This document shows positions 1 to 11,017 of a stretch of 64,000 nt of DNA, piece after piece (position 1 is the stretch's first letter; every line of letters starts with the position of its first letter). Below the pieces are notes generated by a model. It was not told where the DNA came from. It saw only the letters and a list, made by a program, of their open reading frames with translations, and searched no databases. A program made the position numbers and the translations under genes. The stretch is from Bursaphelenchus xylophilus. Its lineage: Eukaryota; Nematoda; Chromadorea; Rhabditida; Aphelenchoididae. The stretch spans positions 3,038,001 through 3,102,000 of the forward strand of contig CAJFCV020000002.1 in assembly GCA_904066235.2 (NCBI GenBank), given 5' to 3'.

Positions 1-243
1 AATGCTTTAAGAAGGGCTAGAAATCTCAAACTGTATCGCAAAAAAATCAACAAATTTTTGTATCACCATAAGGTCTGATAAAAATTGGAATATAATTTTT
101 TTTAATCAGCAAAATTACAAAAAATATAAAAAAAATCCGAAAATTCAAAAAAAAAAAAAAAAAAATATTGTTTTTTTAAAAAGACTTTTTGAAAATAAAT
201 TTCCCCAAAAAATATTTTTTTTTTCAAAAAATTTTTTTTTCAG

Positions 244-1306
244 CTACTGCCCCTCCAGAAGTGGTTGAATTTGTCTCCCTAAAATGCTGGATAAAGCCTT
301 CGACGGAGAGAGCCGACTTTGACGTTACCTGTCGATTCTTCCATGGCCTAATCCGCGACGTTTACCGACCGCCGCCCCCAGTAAGCAGATGTGTGGCCAA
401 ATTGCCACATGTCTTTGTCAAAGATCGTGACGACAATTCCATCGATATACAACACGGCCAAAAGAAGATAAACTCGGTTAAGAAAAATGTGGTAAGTTTT
501 CGTTTTTTGTTTCAAAATAAAAAAAAAAATAAAAAAAAATTTTTTTTTGCACTGTGCAATTTTTTATTTTTCTTTGAGTTTGCACTGTGCAAAAAATAGA
601 AACAAAAAATTTTGCACAGTGCAAAAAAATGGAGAAATATTCGCCGCACTGTGCAGATTTTTGCAATTTTTTATGCTTGGGCCTTTTGCACGGTGCAATT
701 TTTTTTATTTTTGCACTGTGCAAAAAAATTTTGTTATGTTTTTTGCACGGTGCAACAAAAATGGCGAAAGATCCGCCGCACTGTGCAGATTTTTGCAATC
801 TTTGATGTTTGGGCCTTTTGCACAGTGCAAATTTTTTTGCACGGTGCAAAATTTTTCTTTCTTGTTTTTGCACGGTGCAAATTTTTAAATATTATATTTT
901 GCACAGCGCAAAAAAATTTCTCTTGATTTTTACTATTTTGCACAGTGCAATTTTTTAAAATATTTTTCCCTGTTGCACGGTGCAAATTTTTTTCTGAATT
1001 CTGCACTGTGAAAGAAAAAAAATATTCTTTCAGATCAGTGGCAGTGAAACACGAACCGCCCGGACCGCTCGTAATCAGTCACTTGTGGTGTCGCGAGCCA
1101 AATCCGTGGCTGAGGGCTCTCGCTCCACCGCGCCCTCGAGGGTCGCTGCTCGCCGGCGCACTCTGCGAAAGAAATCCGCCAGTGACGATCGAAAAACAGT
1201 AAGTTTTTTGGATTAAAATTGAATTTTGGGACTTGACTGTTGATAAATAAGGCTGGTAATAAATTTTTTATTTTTTCAGCGGAACGCAAAGAGTAATAAG
1301 GATTGA
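244..1306 (+). CDS. 3' end of an unrecognised gene (three exons, start outside the window)
   Basis: Three exons join in phase: 244-491 (after TTTTTTTTTCAG, ending GTG before gtaagt), 1034-1198 and 1280-1306 with a TGA stop. The first exon encodes about 82 residues with a globular look: APPEVVEFVSLKCW, DFDVTCRFFHGLIRDVY, then a PPPP run and HVFVKDRDDNSIDI. The second and third exons give a strongly basic Ser/Arg/Ala-rich tail (SRVAARRRTLRKKSASDD) ending SNKD. Cysteines are few and no membrane segment is visible. I recognise no family. The 542-base intron between the first two exons is filled with GCACNGTGC palindromes. The gene must continue to the left of base 1, or have small upstream exons in the A/T-rich first 240 bases that I cannot pick out. 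Confidence 0.7.
540..1015. repeat. Intronic array of about 15 GCACNGTGC palindromes
   Basis: Fifteen or so copies of TTTGCACNGTGCAAA (N mostly T, A or G) sit 20-45 bases apart, separated by A/T tracts, and almost fill the intron 492-1033. The same core appears singly elsewhere (9600, 30592, 53433, 54663). Confidence 0.9.
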
Positions 1307-1893
1307 AATTCGAGTAACTGGAACGATTTGAAGAATAAACTTGACTCGAATCATGCTTGGATTGATTAAATATTGCTTTGGAAAGCTGTAGGATGCAGAA
1401 AATGCCGAAAATTTATGTTTTTCTCGATTTTCAGGTTTTCGTGGCGAGACCAAATGCTCTAAAATCGGGTGATTTTTGCTTTAAAAAATGCAATGACAGT
1501 TCAATTTTCCTATAACAAAGCCTAATTTTGCTGATTTAATCGGTTTGCAGGGATTTTGGAACAATTCAAGTTTTCGTGGTGGGACCCAAAATTTAGAAAT
1601 TTGTTCATTTTTTCACTCAAAAATATTTAAATCTGAAAAAGAAGGACAATTCTTTGCTGTCATAATGCATTTTACGATGAAATTGAACATAATCAAGTTT
1701 TCGTGGCGGGACCAAAAATTTGAAAATTTTGTGAAAATGACTAAATGAGTCTCCTGCTTCATAAAAGCTCCAAAACACATGAAATTCACAATTTTTCTTT
1801 TTTTTTATTCCGATAATAACCTAAAATACTCAAATTTACAACAATAAACTCCAATTTCAAAGTTTCGAAGAAATCGGCCAAAAAAAAAATCAG
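1307..1893. other. Intergenic stretch with TTTTCGTGG motif copies
   Basis: No gene seen. It holds three copies of a short motif, GTTTTCGTGGNGNGACC (about 1434, 1569 and 1696); further copies lie near 2391, 4317 and, looser, 50606. Confidence 0.6.
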
Positions 1894-4113
1894 CTAAACA
1901 CTGGTCTGAATAGGTGCAATGCAGACCTGCAGGTTTCGCGGATCGCTGATGTCGCCGTCAGCCTTGCGGAACGCCACCAAATGCGCTGTCGCGTTGTTGG
2001 GCAGCGGCTCCGAGGAGGCGCGAGAGGCTCGAACTGCGCCCTTCAACCGGAGACGACATCGAATTCGTGGATGGTACAGTAGACAGACAATGGGAAAAGC
2101 GGCCAAGTAGATGAAAACACAGGCGTCGAAGAGATAAATTACGACTTGAGAGACGGTGGAGTCGATGGGATCTCGCATCCCCACCATGTAGAAGATTGCG
2201 TTCAGAATCACCGCCGAACAGAGAGTGTAGACTACTGAAAAAAGGTCATATTAGGCATTAAAAAAATGGAGTGATTTTGGACTGTTTCATTTCGTAATTG
2301 AAAAGTCATATAGCAAATTGGGTGAATATTACAACTATCAAACGCTTGGACCTTACATTATCTCATTCCCACCAATCCCAAGACTTTTAACGTTTTCGTG
2401 TTGAGACCCGAAACTATTTTACAACCACAAAAAACCTCAAAAAAAAAGGAAATGCCCATCAAAAAGGACTTACGAAAGGTTGGAAACACAGTATGATACA
2501 TGACCCGTTTGATGGAGAAGACGACCTCATTGCGCAGCTTCTCCTCCATGCTGATAAAATGTTTGAAAGTTCGGCGGACGGTCAGCCAACGGCCGGAGAT
2601 GGTCAACAAAAAGAAACACTGCAAAACGTCGAGTTATTTTCTGATCGTATCACACGCCACCTACACAGACTTGGAAAGCCCCAATGGTCAGAAAGACGAC
2701 GGTAATTGAGACATAATGGAACTCCGTTCGAATTATCGTCTCATTTTGATGCTTCTCGCAATTCCGATGATAAATATAGTAGTCGGGCATTACCAACGAC
2801 ACCAGTCGAAGATATATATACTCAGTGAAAGCGATGAGATACTGAAAATACGACATTTTAAAAGAAAATCAAGGAAAATGGGAAAAAATCGAGAAATTTC
2901 GGAAAAAATGGATGTTTAAGTGTAAAATACGGCGTAACGAGAGGACTAAGATGACTTAAAATACTTCTAATAGCAATATACAGCGATTAAAGTTTATACA
3001 CAGCGTACCGAGCTCGAATTCTTCGAAATATCTTCGGTTTTTCCATCCACTACCTACTACAATATAAATTTTGCCCCAAAAAAGGTCCTAGAACGATCCG
3101 AAAAGCTCGCAAAACCTACCGTAGTGATGATCAGCAGATACGCAATGGAGTGATAATTTTCAAATAATTTCTTTTGAACAGTGTTGTAAATGGTGTCATC
3201 GTCTTGCTGCAAGCCATCAGCGTATGGAAGAGGGTCCGGAGATGTCCGCGGCGACTCATTGATGGCTAAGGAAAGGTTGTTATACTTTACAAACTATGTA
3301 GAAATTTAGTATCATAAAGAATTTAAAACATTTTGTCAAAAATGGCGTTATTTGAAAGAAATTTTTCTAGGCCGTTGAAGGTAAAAAATCAGCGGTAACT
3401 TTGTTATAAGCAATGATATAGCCCTGAAATTTGTTGTGGATGGGCTAGAGATTATAAAAAACATATTCTCTTACTATGATATATTGAAAAGTCTACTGTA
3501 ACATAGCGAAAATTACGGGTTTTTGCAGAAGATAGGGGAAAATTGGGGATTTTAATTTTTAAATATACTTTTCGTTGAATTTAGAATACGGAGTGTAAAA
3601 TACGTCGCCAGAAGGGGAGGTGCTGTCGAAAAAAACAAAAAAAAATCGAAAAAAAAACCTTCAAAAAATTTTTTTAAAATTAAAAAATGACGTTTTATGC
3701 CATTTTTTATTTTTTCGAGCTTCACTGAGATTTCGAAGATATCAAATAGTGCCCAAAAACTCACTTTGTCCATCGGGCATGCCTCTCCCATTCACATCCT
3801 GCCCAATCCGATCGCCGGGCGAGCCCAGCGGCGAGGGCAGCGGCTGGTTGGCGAGGCGCACGGTGCGGCGTTGCGCATTCCACGACGCGCTGCGTCGCAC
3901 CAACGTGGCGTGCGGCTCCGCGGCCTCGGAGGCGGCGCTCGACCCACTCGACGTCGGTGTGAGGATGGCCGGGGCCGAGTCCGAGTGGTGGCTGCGCGGC
4001 CGAATCGTTTCCGGTGGCGCACAGTGCGACGGGAAATGCGGCGTGGCAAGTGAGGGCTGCGGATGGGCAAAAAATTTTGGCTCAGCGGAGAATCTGGTCG
4101 ATAAACAGCCGGG
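1894..4113 (-). CDS. Receptor-like multi-pass membrane protein with long Ser/Pro-rich N-terminal region (5' end uncertain)
   Basis: Five exons join in phase: 4113-3765, 3265-3120, 2841-2665, 2618-2474 and 2234-1894 (385 codons, then stop). The first exon is unusually GC-rich and encodes a hydrophilic Ser/Pro/Arg region (PAILTPTSSGSSAAS, LVRRSASWNAQRRTVRL, LPSPLGSPG), probably cytoplasmic and phosphorylatable. About four hydrophobic segments follow: YHSIAYLLIITTYLIAF, SITVVFLTIGAFQVC, FLVYTLCSAVILNAIF and VVIYLFDACVFIYLAAFPIV. The last runs into YHPRIRCRLRLKG, like helix 7 and the basic tail of nematode 7TM chemoreceptors. The exon after it is a polar tail ending APIQTSV. No initiator Met is found in the first exon, so at least one exon lies upstream; 9135 is one candidate. 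I read it as the C-terminal half of a 7TM receptor fused to an unusual N-terminal region, but another membrane family is possible. Confidence 0.6.
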
Positions 4114-4732
4114 CTAAAAAAGGTGAAATTGAAAAATCGATTTTTTCCCCGAATTTTTGAGAAATTATGAAATCCGCACAGTGCAGTCGTAAATTTCGAA
4201 GAACGCGCAGAAACACGAATAAAAATGTAAAATACGATTTTTGACGTCGGTATAAACATATACAGCCCCCAAACATCTGATTTATATATTTAAAACAGAA
4301 TGCCAAAAAAGTCCAGTTTTCGTGTCAAGACCAAAGATTGTTTCCAAAACTAAAGAAACTTTCGCATGCCTGAAGAAAAATTCTAATGGCGTTACTAACA
4401 CCGTTTATTCATCGGATTATTCATATTACTTTGAGAATTTTCAATTTTTTTGAACGAAAGGTCATGGATAATATTCCGATGTCATAGGGGCAATTCAAAC
4501 GGAAGTGGAGTTAAGAGGTTTTGTAAACAGCAGGAGAAAGTCGCTGGGATCATCTTAAACTCTTCGAAACGCCCTGAGGTTATCAAAAAGTGGGCCAAAA
4601 GTCAAAGCTTTGCATCTAATGCCAAGTATGATATAAAAAAGGACAAAAAAATGTTAAAAAGTTTGTCGGTAGGCACCTTATCGTTTTACAAATTTAAGAT
4701 CAAAGGAGTTCCGACTAAATTAATAAACTTAC

Positions 4733-5182
4733 AGGGGAAGTACTCCAAGTGCGACGCTCAGATTTTGATGAAACTTGGCACAAATTTAGAATAATTTTAT
4801 CTAAGGCATATGCGAAAATCCTAGCTCGCGCTTTGCAGAAACAACCGAGATTTTTAGATCAAAAGTCGGCGAAAATTTAGGACTTCTTGCCGAATTTCGG
4901 CACGAAAACTTTCATGCCTATTTCTACCGTAAAGGATAATGTTTCTACAAAAAATCAAATTTTTTCGCACGAAACTGCCAAAGTTATGGCCAAAAAGCGC
5001 TTTTCTCTCTGACCGCTCTCCACGTTTAGCGTGCTCTCTCGGCGGCAAAAATCGTTCGATATCTCGGCGGTGCCCGCAAAGCGCGAGCTAAAACTTTCAG
5101 GAATTGATATTTAGTCCATACCCGACGTGTGTGCAAAATTTAAAGAAAATCTGAGCGTCGCACTTGGAGTACTTCCCTTGTT
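4733..5182. repeat. Family K element, near complete
   Basis: Left end GGGAAGTACTCCAAGTGCGA near 4736, right end GCGTCGCACTTGGAGTACTTCCC at 5156-5178, giving inverted termini. It lies in what would be the long first intron of the preceding minus-strand gene. Confidence 0.85.
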
Positions 5183-5549
5183 AGTTAGCAGCAGGCAAAA
5201 TTTTCGAGCAATATTTAGCTTGTCATTGAAAAAATTAGGGCGAAATGACATAAATGTAAATAAAAAAAAAACTCAAAATTTCAAATGAAAAATGGACAAA
5301 GAATACAGAGAAAACAATACGTCTATTTTCAGATTCATTACCTAAGGGAATTTGACAAATTTTTAGAAAAAATCAAAAAAAATTCTATTAATGTGAAGTA
5401 TAGTATAAAAAGAGCTCAAAGTTGACCATACCCTGGTATATGAGGATCCAAAAACAAAAATTAGCAAAGAATCCGCATGAAAAATTCAACTTCACCGAAT
5501 TTGTGACCAATTTCTGCGCCAACACTGTGCAAATGACGAAAAATTGCAG

Positions 5550-6020
5550 GCCGCCGCTGATAAGAAGATGAATTTTTCGAAGCGCCAAAGGTCTTATCAA
5601 AACCCTACGAAACAGCGGAAACCGGAAAGAAACGGGAATTTCCTTGAATGGAGATTTAAATTTGACTCTGATTCAGCCGTTTCGAACGTTGGGGCCCGCA
5701 GGGTTTGTTGGTTTAGGAAGGGGGGGGGGTGAGCTTTGAGGAAATAAAGAAGGAACAAGAGGGGGTTTAATTGAATTTTTAAGAATCATTAGCATGTGTT
5801 TCGAAACTTTTAGGCCGGAAAACAAAGTTTTACTTAGGGTGAGGTTACTGTACAACGAAAACTCTGTATAACGAAGCTTTTTATTTTTCGTGCTAACGTG
5901 ACTCTTTCTCACAGTGAAACGCCAAAATCAGTCCGGCGGCTCTCCGACATGACTTGTACTCCGCTAAGACGCAAGATTTTCTTAACAGGACCGCCGCGGA
6001 GTTTCGGCACACGAGAATAA
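5550..6020 (+). CDS. Possible short 3' gene end (two exons), unrecognised
   Basis: A possible exon 5550-5590 (after GAAAAATTGCAG, AAADKKMNFSKRQ) joins in phase to 5915-6020 (after CTTTCTCACAG), which encodes ETPKSVRRLSDM and RRKIFLTGPPRSFGTRE before TAA. The second exon looks coding in base use and is Arg-rich. An alternative longer first exon, reading on through YQNPTKQRKPERNG, does not match in phase. No start codon or upstream exon is secure, and no family is recognised. It may be a remnant. Confidence 0.25.
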
Positions 6021-6459
6021 AATTTACAGTAAAAGATGTTTCGAAAAGGATAACGCCGGGCAACATGCACTGTGCGGTGCAAAAAGAGGCCAAAAAGTCT
6101 ATGCACTTTCTGGAACGATTAGTAAGCATAAAGCAACCGCTATAAAATAATATAGCTTTTTATGTCTATTATAAATAGAACTTTATTCCACGGAGACCAC
6201 TCTAAACCGATTTTCTCCCAACTTTCTGCAAAATCAAACTTTCCGACCAAAAATGAAAAAGTAAAAATCCTCCGGGTCGCAGCGAAAAAGACAAAAATAA
6301 ATCGCCGGCGAAGCGCGCTCTTGAGCGCTGAATGTTCGGGAATTTTGCATACGCTTCCACTCGTCAAGTGTTTGAGGTGACGTTTGCACTGACTTAACAA
6401 ACATAATCCGATTTGCAGACCCGTCAAAATTTCCACCTGGCTTCGGTCTCCCGCATCCA

Positions 6460-6493
6460 CACAGCGAATGTGCCCTGGGGCATATTCGCTGTG
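6460..6493. repeat. Strong hairpin CACAGCGAATGTGCCC / GGGGCATATTCGCTGTG
   Basis: Two 16-17-base arms are almost perfectly complementary, with essentially no loop. The hairpin lies just downstream of an acceptor-like TTTGCAG at 6413-6419. Confidence 0.8.
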
Positions 6494-6734
6494 GTTTGGG
6501 GGGAATTGCGGAGTAAACAAAAAAGAATTTTGGGGAGAAATTTTGAAAAAAAAATTAAAAAAGTAAGAAAAGCTGTACAGCAAATCACGAAAAAAACCAA
6601 AAAATTTGTTCGTTATAGAAAGATTTTGTTGTTCGGAGCCTCATTTTGGCCCAGTGCATACAAAAACGGGGAATCGCTGCGACGGGCGCAATGTGAAAAA
6701 GTGTCAGGGATTTATGGCGCGACTAGGAGCACTT

Positions 6735-6841
6735 ATCAGTCTGTCGGGAAAATAATGAGCATTCTGTCGTTTCGAAAATCGCATCATCGCCGAGAAATTT
6801 AATTGTGTCGCTTGTGCTTATTATTTTCCCGACAGACTGAT
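6735..6841. mobile_element. Family M-a MITE (107 bp)
   Basis: Both TIRs are present. The centre is shortened compared with the usual 150 bp. Confidence 0.9.
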
Positions 6842-7002
6842 GGAGAGGTTTTTTGTGTGGAAGTTGGTGGAGTTCCAGGGCTTCAATGTATTGTTTCGCG
6901 TCTCCAGTGACATAGATAATCTCACAGAACGTTTACTTTATAGGAGGATGTGGGATGAGCTGCAAGGCAAACATTCTTCGCATAAGAAATAAATAAAGTA
7001 GT

Positions 7003-7132
7003 ATTACGCTTTTTCAAAAGTGCATATGCTTTTTTTTTGGGCCGTTTTTTTGTATCGCACCGACGCGCGACGCTATGGTTTTCGGAACGTTTTTCACTGT
7101 GCCAAACGTTACGCACTTTTGAAAAAGCGAAA
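7003..7132. repeat. Inverted-repeat element with TACGCTTTTTCAAAAGTGC ends
   Basis: ATTACGCTTTTTCAAAAGTGCAT at the left and ACGCACTTTTGAAAAAGCG at the right are inverted copies around a GC-richer centre. A related end occurs at about 20681-20702. Confidence 0.7.
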
Positions 7133-7138
7133 TATTGT

Positions 7139-7220
7139 TGGTCTGTCGGGAAAATAATGTGGATTTGTCTCAGCGAAGCGTCTAAACGACCAGCTGTAAC
7201 ATCCGAAAATGTCTGGGAAA
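7139..7220. mobile_element. Family M-b fragment
   Basis: Left TIR and GTGGATTTGTC are clear; no right TIR follows. Confidence 0.7.
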
Positions 7221-7686
7221 AGTCCAAAATTATGTAAAAAAGTCTTTCAATTTTTTGAAAGCTCCTGTAAGGCTTCCTAAAAATTGCGTCAAACCCGCTC
7301 AATCCTCTTTTCAAACAGCTAAAATGCGTATTATTATTCGCTCATATGACGCATCTGGACAAACAATAGTATCGAATTGCCCGATAAGAAAAGATATTTA
7401 TGAAAAAACACATTGTAAAATTCAGAAAAATCGCAACAATTTTAGAAAAAAAGCCTGCGCCACATTGATATTTCAATTGCAAAAGGCCAACTGTATAGTG
7501 CGGAAAACTTGCGACAAAAAGTTTAGGTACTTTTAAACACGCGTAGTAGTAACAAAACCTCTCTGTAGCCATCAATTGTAGAGGAAAAATAAGCTTAATT
7601 TTGTGCTTATTTAAACGTCGATACAACACAGCCTCTTTATAGCATGTGTATTTCTTTATTCCTCCGTTGTAAAAATTTTTGACTGA

Positions 7687-8143
7687 CAGGGGACCCCAAA
7701 GTGCGACGCTCAGATTTTGATGAAACTTGGCACAGATTTAGAGTATTTTTTTCTAAAATATATGCGAGAATGCTAGCTCGCGCTTTGCAGAAGCAGCCAA
7801 GGTTTTTAGAACAAAAGTCGGCGAAAATCTAGGACTTTTTGCCGAATTTCGACACGAAAAGTTGCATACCTATTTCTACTGTAAAAGGTAATGTTTCCAC
7901 AAAAAATCAATTTTTTCAGCACGATACTGCCAAAGTTATGGCCAGAAAGCTTTTTTCTCCCTGACCGCTCTCCGCGTTAGGCGTAGGCGTACTCTCTCCG
8001 AGGCAAAAATGGTCCGATATCTCGGTGGCGCTTGCAAAGCGCGAGCTAAAACTTTTCAGGAATTGATATTTAGTTGATGCCCGACGTGTGTGCAAAATAT
8101 AAAGAAAATCTGAGCGTCGCACTTGGGGTACTTCCCGTGTAAG
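7687..8143. repeat. Family K element
   Basis: Runs from ACAGGGGACCCCAAAGTGCGAC to CGCACTTGGGGTACTTCCCGTGT. Both inverted ends are present. Confidence 0.85.
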
Positions 8144-8477
8144 TGCAAAAAAAACAATTTTTTTTTTGACTCATCAAAAAGATAATACGATATAAGCGCC
8201 TTACAAGGAGCCTAAAGTGGGAAGTGACACAAGTCTGGGCAGGCGGAACAATAATTGTCAAGGAAACGTGGATCTCTGAGCCTTTCGGACGGAAAGAGTG
8301 CGGAAATACTACAAACAAAAATGAAGAACAAGGAAAATAGAATATTTAAACGGAGTGTGTAGGGTTCAAATTGTCAGGAATGGTGACATTTTTCAATGCC
8401 TTTTTGATAAAAAAAAATCGGTTTTTAGGGACAAATGGTTAATGCTCGGGTCATGGTTTTACAGGTGAGATTAAGGT

Positions 8478-8936
8478 GATGCTCCAAGTGCGACGCTCAG
8501 AGTTTGATGAAATTTGGCACAAATTTAGAATAATTATTTTTCTCTTTCACTTGGACATGGAGGCATTTTGCTGCGTTTTTGATACTTCCCGAAGGCAAAA
8601 TGGTATGTTTTTTGCCACTGTAAGACATCTACGAGCCTTCGAGCATGCGCTTAGCATAACGGCCGAGATTTTTCAGTTTGAAAGTTGGCTGAAATCTAGA
8701 TTTTTTTCTGCGAATTTTGCTATCAAAAGTATTCGTAATATTGCTACAGTAGAGGATGATGTTTCCACAACAAATCAATTTTTTCCGAGCAAAACTGGCA
8801 AAGACGTGGCCAAAAAAGCGTTTCTTCTCTGACCGCTCTCTCTTGAATATCTCGGCAGTCCCTGTAGAGCGCGTATGCTAAATTTAAAGAAAATCTGAGC
8901 GTCGGACTTTTAGTACCTACCTTGTAAACCCTCGAA
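8478..8936. repeat. Family K element interrupted by half of a family Q palindrome
   Basis: Starts at GCTCCAAGTGCGACGCTCAG and ends at CGGACTTTTAGTACCTACC. At about 8556-8620 it holds a Q half (GGAGGCATTTTGCTGCG to TTTTTTGCCACTG), a nested insertion or a template switch. Confidence 0.75.
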
Positions 8937-9200
8937 AAATCTACCTTGTTCCACAAATAACACATCACCTTTTACGACCCGAAACAAACTCGCAACAAGC
9001 CCGAAACACGCCCTCGTTTATTACTCGGCATATGCGAAACGAGGTAGCCAAACGAACGGATAATTAAGATCCGTTCGCTTTCCGTGACTCAGTCGTCGCG
9101 ACGACCTCGGTCCGCCGCTCTTGCGTCGTGTCCATTCGCAAACAAATAAAAGAAGGGAAAATCCGCGCAAAAATAATAATAAAATCTCGCAGGTGCGGCG
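8937..9200. other. Unique-looking GC-richer stretch with two hairpins and a possible minus-strand first exon
   Basis: Contains hairpins CCTCGTTT...AAACGAGG (9012-9044) and CGAACGGAT...ATCCGTTCG (9053-9077). On the minus strand an ATG at 9135 begins MDTTQERRTEVVATTESRK. Its reading frame could end at a GTCGTC donor in phase 0 with the exon starting at 4113. It could be the first exon and promoter of the receptor-like gene, but the donor is weak. Confidence 0.3.
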
Positions 9201-10234
9201 CCTCAGGGAGAGAAGGTGGATGGACGAAGAAGAGTGGATATAAAAATACAGGGAATTCTTGAGAAGAAAAAAAATGAGATAATATTTGAAAATTGTAGTA
9301 ATGTGCAGGAAAGATTTGAGGAAATATTATACAAATTGGAGTAGGTTTTGCAGAGCTTTGTTAGAGCCCACGTTGTCAGCACCGGTTTGTATAAATCCTG
9401 ATAATTCTGACACACACTGAAAAAACTGATTCTTTTTTTTCAGCGATGAAAATAATCGCACACAGGCCAAAATTCAAACGCGTTTTGCAATATACTTTTT
9501 CCGCAATTTTTGTAACAACGGCCAAGTGCAAATTCTCAGGACTTTTTGTGTTGAGTAGTAGTTATTTTCCAGCTTTTCGCACACCGCATTTTTCCTTGTT
9601 TGCACTGTGCAATGTTCGACGGCTTTTCATTGGCAAAGTGCAGAACGGTTGTGACAAAAAGTCTATGCGCTTTCGCAAATGCATAATACGCATTATTTTT
9701 GTTGTATTTTATTGCGAACGCAAATTTTGCCGTTTTTTGCAAAAACGTGAAGTGCACCGTGCAAAATGCTTTTTCGGCAAGCGACGAAAAGTCTACTTAC
9801 TTTTTGAAGTGAGAATTCCAGTATTTATTATATTTATATCGAGATTGACAAAAATCTGAGTTATATACAATTTATAAAAAACCACAAACATGTATAAAAA
9901 GCAAATGCAACAAAACAAAAACATAATACCGCATAAGGAATGCCCTCGGTTATACCTGGAATTACAAATAAATTTGGGCCTTGTTTGTCCCATGGATACG
10001 CCATGAGAAAAGGCTGGAGAATTTCGTAACACAATGCGGGAAGGAAGGGGGAAGAAGCCATATATGGCAGTGGTAATGTTTGTGAAGGGCAGCTATGTTT
10101 TTGTGTGGCTGTCACAAGTCCCGCTTCCTTGCATTACCAAGCATTACATTTGGAAATAAAGACTGCGAAATTACAGGTTCTTATGGTTATACGTTTATAA
10201 GTTATGGCAAAAAACATTGTGCAAAGATAATACG
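9201..10234. other. No gene seen
   Basis: A/T-rich sequence with scattered GCACNGTGC and AAAAAGTCTATGCGCTTT-type repeat pieces (9536-9800). Open frames here have no coding character. Confidence 0.5.
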
Positions 10235-10380
10235 TATCAGTCTGTCGGGAAAATAATGTGGACTTTGTCGCAGCAAAATCTCTCGCCTCGTCGCTGTCGC
10301 GCACCAAATCTTCAGCCGCGGCCAGAAATGCGATCGATTTAAAAGCGCGATAAGTCCACATTATTTTCCCGACAGACTGA
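10235..10380. mobile_element. Family M-b MITE, complete
   Basis: Intact TIRs, with GTGGACTTTGTCGC mirrored by TAAGTCCACATTATT. Confidence 0.92.
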
Positions 10381-10408
10381 CACTAAATATGTAAATGAAA
10401 CAAGCTTA

Positions 10409-10565
10409 TATCAGTCTGTCGGGAAAATAGTGAGCACAATGTCGCTGCAACGATTGAGTCGCTGAAGTGAAAAGAAATTTGATGTTGCCGCGACACATTT
10501 CATTTCTTCGGCGGCGATGAAGTTTCCGATGCGACAGTGTGCTCATTATTTTCCCGACAGAGTGA
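10409..10565. mobile_element. Family M-a MITE, complete
   Basis: Begins 28 bases after the M-b copy before it. Intact termini; centre has GAAGTGAAAAGAAATTTGAT. Confidence 0.92.
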
Positions 10566-10566
10566 C

Positions 10567-10993
10567 ACTCAGAGTGCGACGCTCATTGTCAGACTTTGCT
10601 TAAATTTGCACACATGGCGGGGATGAAAAACCCTGAAAATTTTTGCCTGCGCTTTGTAGTAGCTGCCGAGATATTCAACGATTTTTACGACCGAGAGAGC
10701 ACGCCAAAGACGCAGAGCGTTCAGAGTGAAAAAAAGCTATATCTTTGTCATTCTTTTCCACAAAAAACCGATTTTTTGTGGAAACCTTACCCTCTACGGT
10801 AGAAATCGACATAAAACTTTCGATACCAAAATTCGTAAAAATTTGCATATTTTTTCCAACTTCCAACCAAAAAATGTCAGTCGTTTATGCAAAGCGCAAG
10901 GTAGAAATCTCGGGTATGCCCTATGAACCATTATTTCAAATTTTTTGCCAAGTTTCATCAAAACCTGAGCGTCGCACTTGGAGCACTTCCCAT
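10567..10993. repeat. Family K element
   Basis: Runs from AGAGTGCGACGCTCA to GAGCGTCGCACTTGGAGCACTTCCC, directly after the preceding MITE. It is in inverted order relative to the 4733 copy. Confidence 0.8.
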
Positions 10994-11017
10994 TTGATTT
11001 ATTTAATTATAAACTCG

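Noticed and set aside
189..243. Met at 189 as the start of the first gene
   Set aside because: It lies in a poly-A/T tract before a strong TTTTTTTTTCAG acceptor. The exon begins at 244 in the middle of a codon.
540..1015. CRISPR-like array
   Set aside because: Units are short palindromes with irregular A/T spacing inside a eukaryotic intron, not direct repeats with unique spacers.
4450..4794. 114-codon + strand frame
   Set aside because: It runs into the family K terminus, has no splice or domain support and has non-coding base use.
8476..8832. 118-codon + strand frame
   Set aside because: Lies wholly in a K element with a Q insert.
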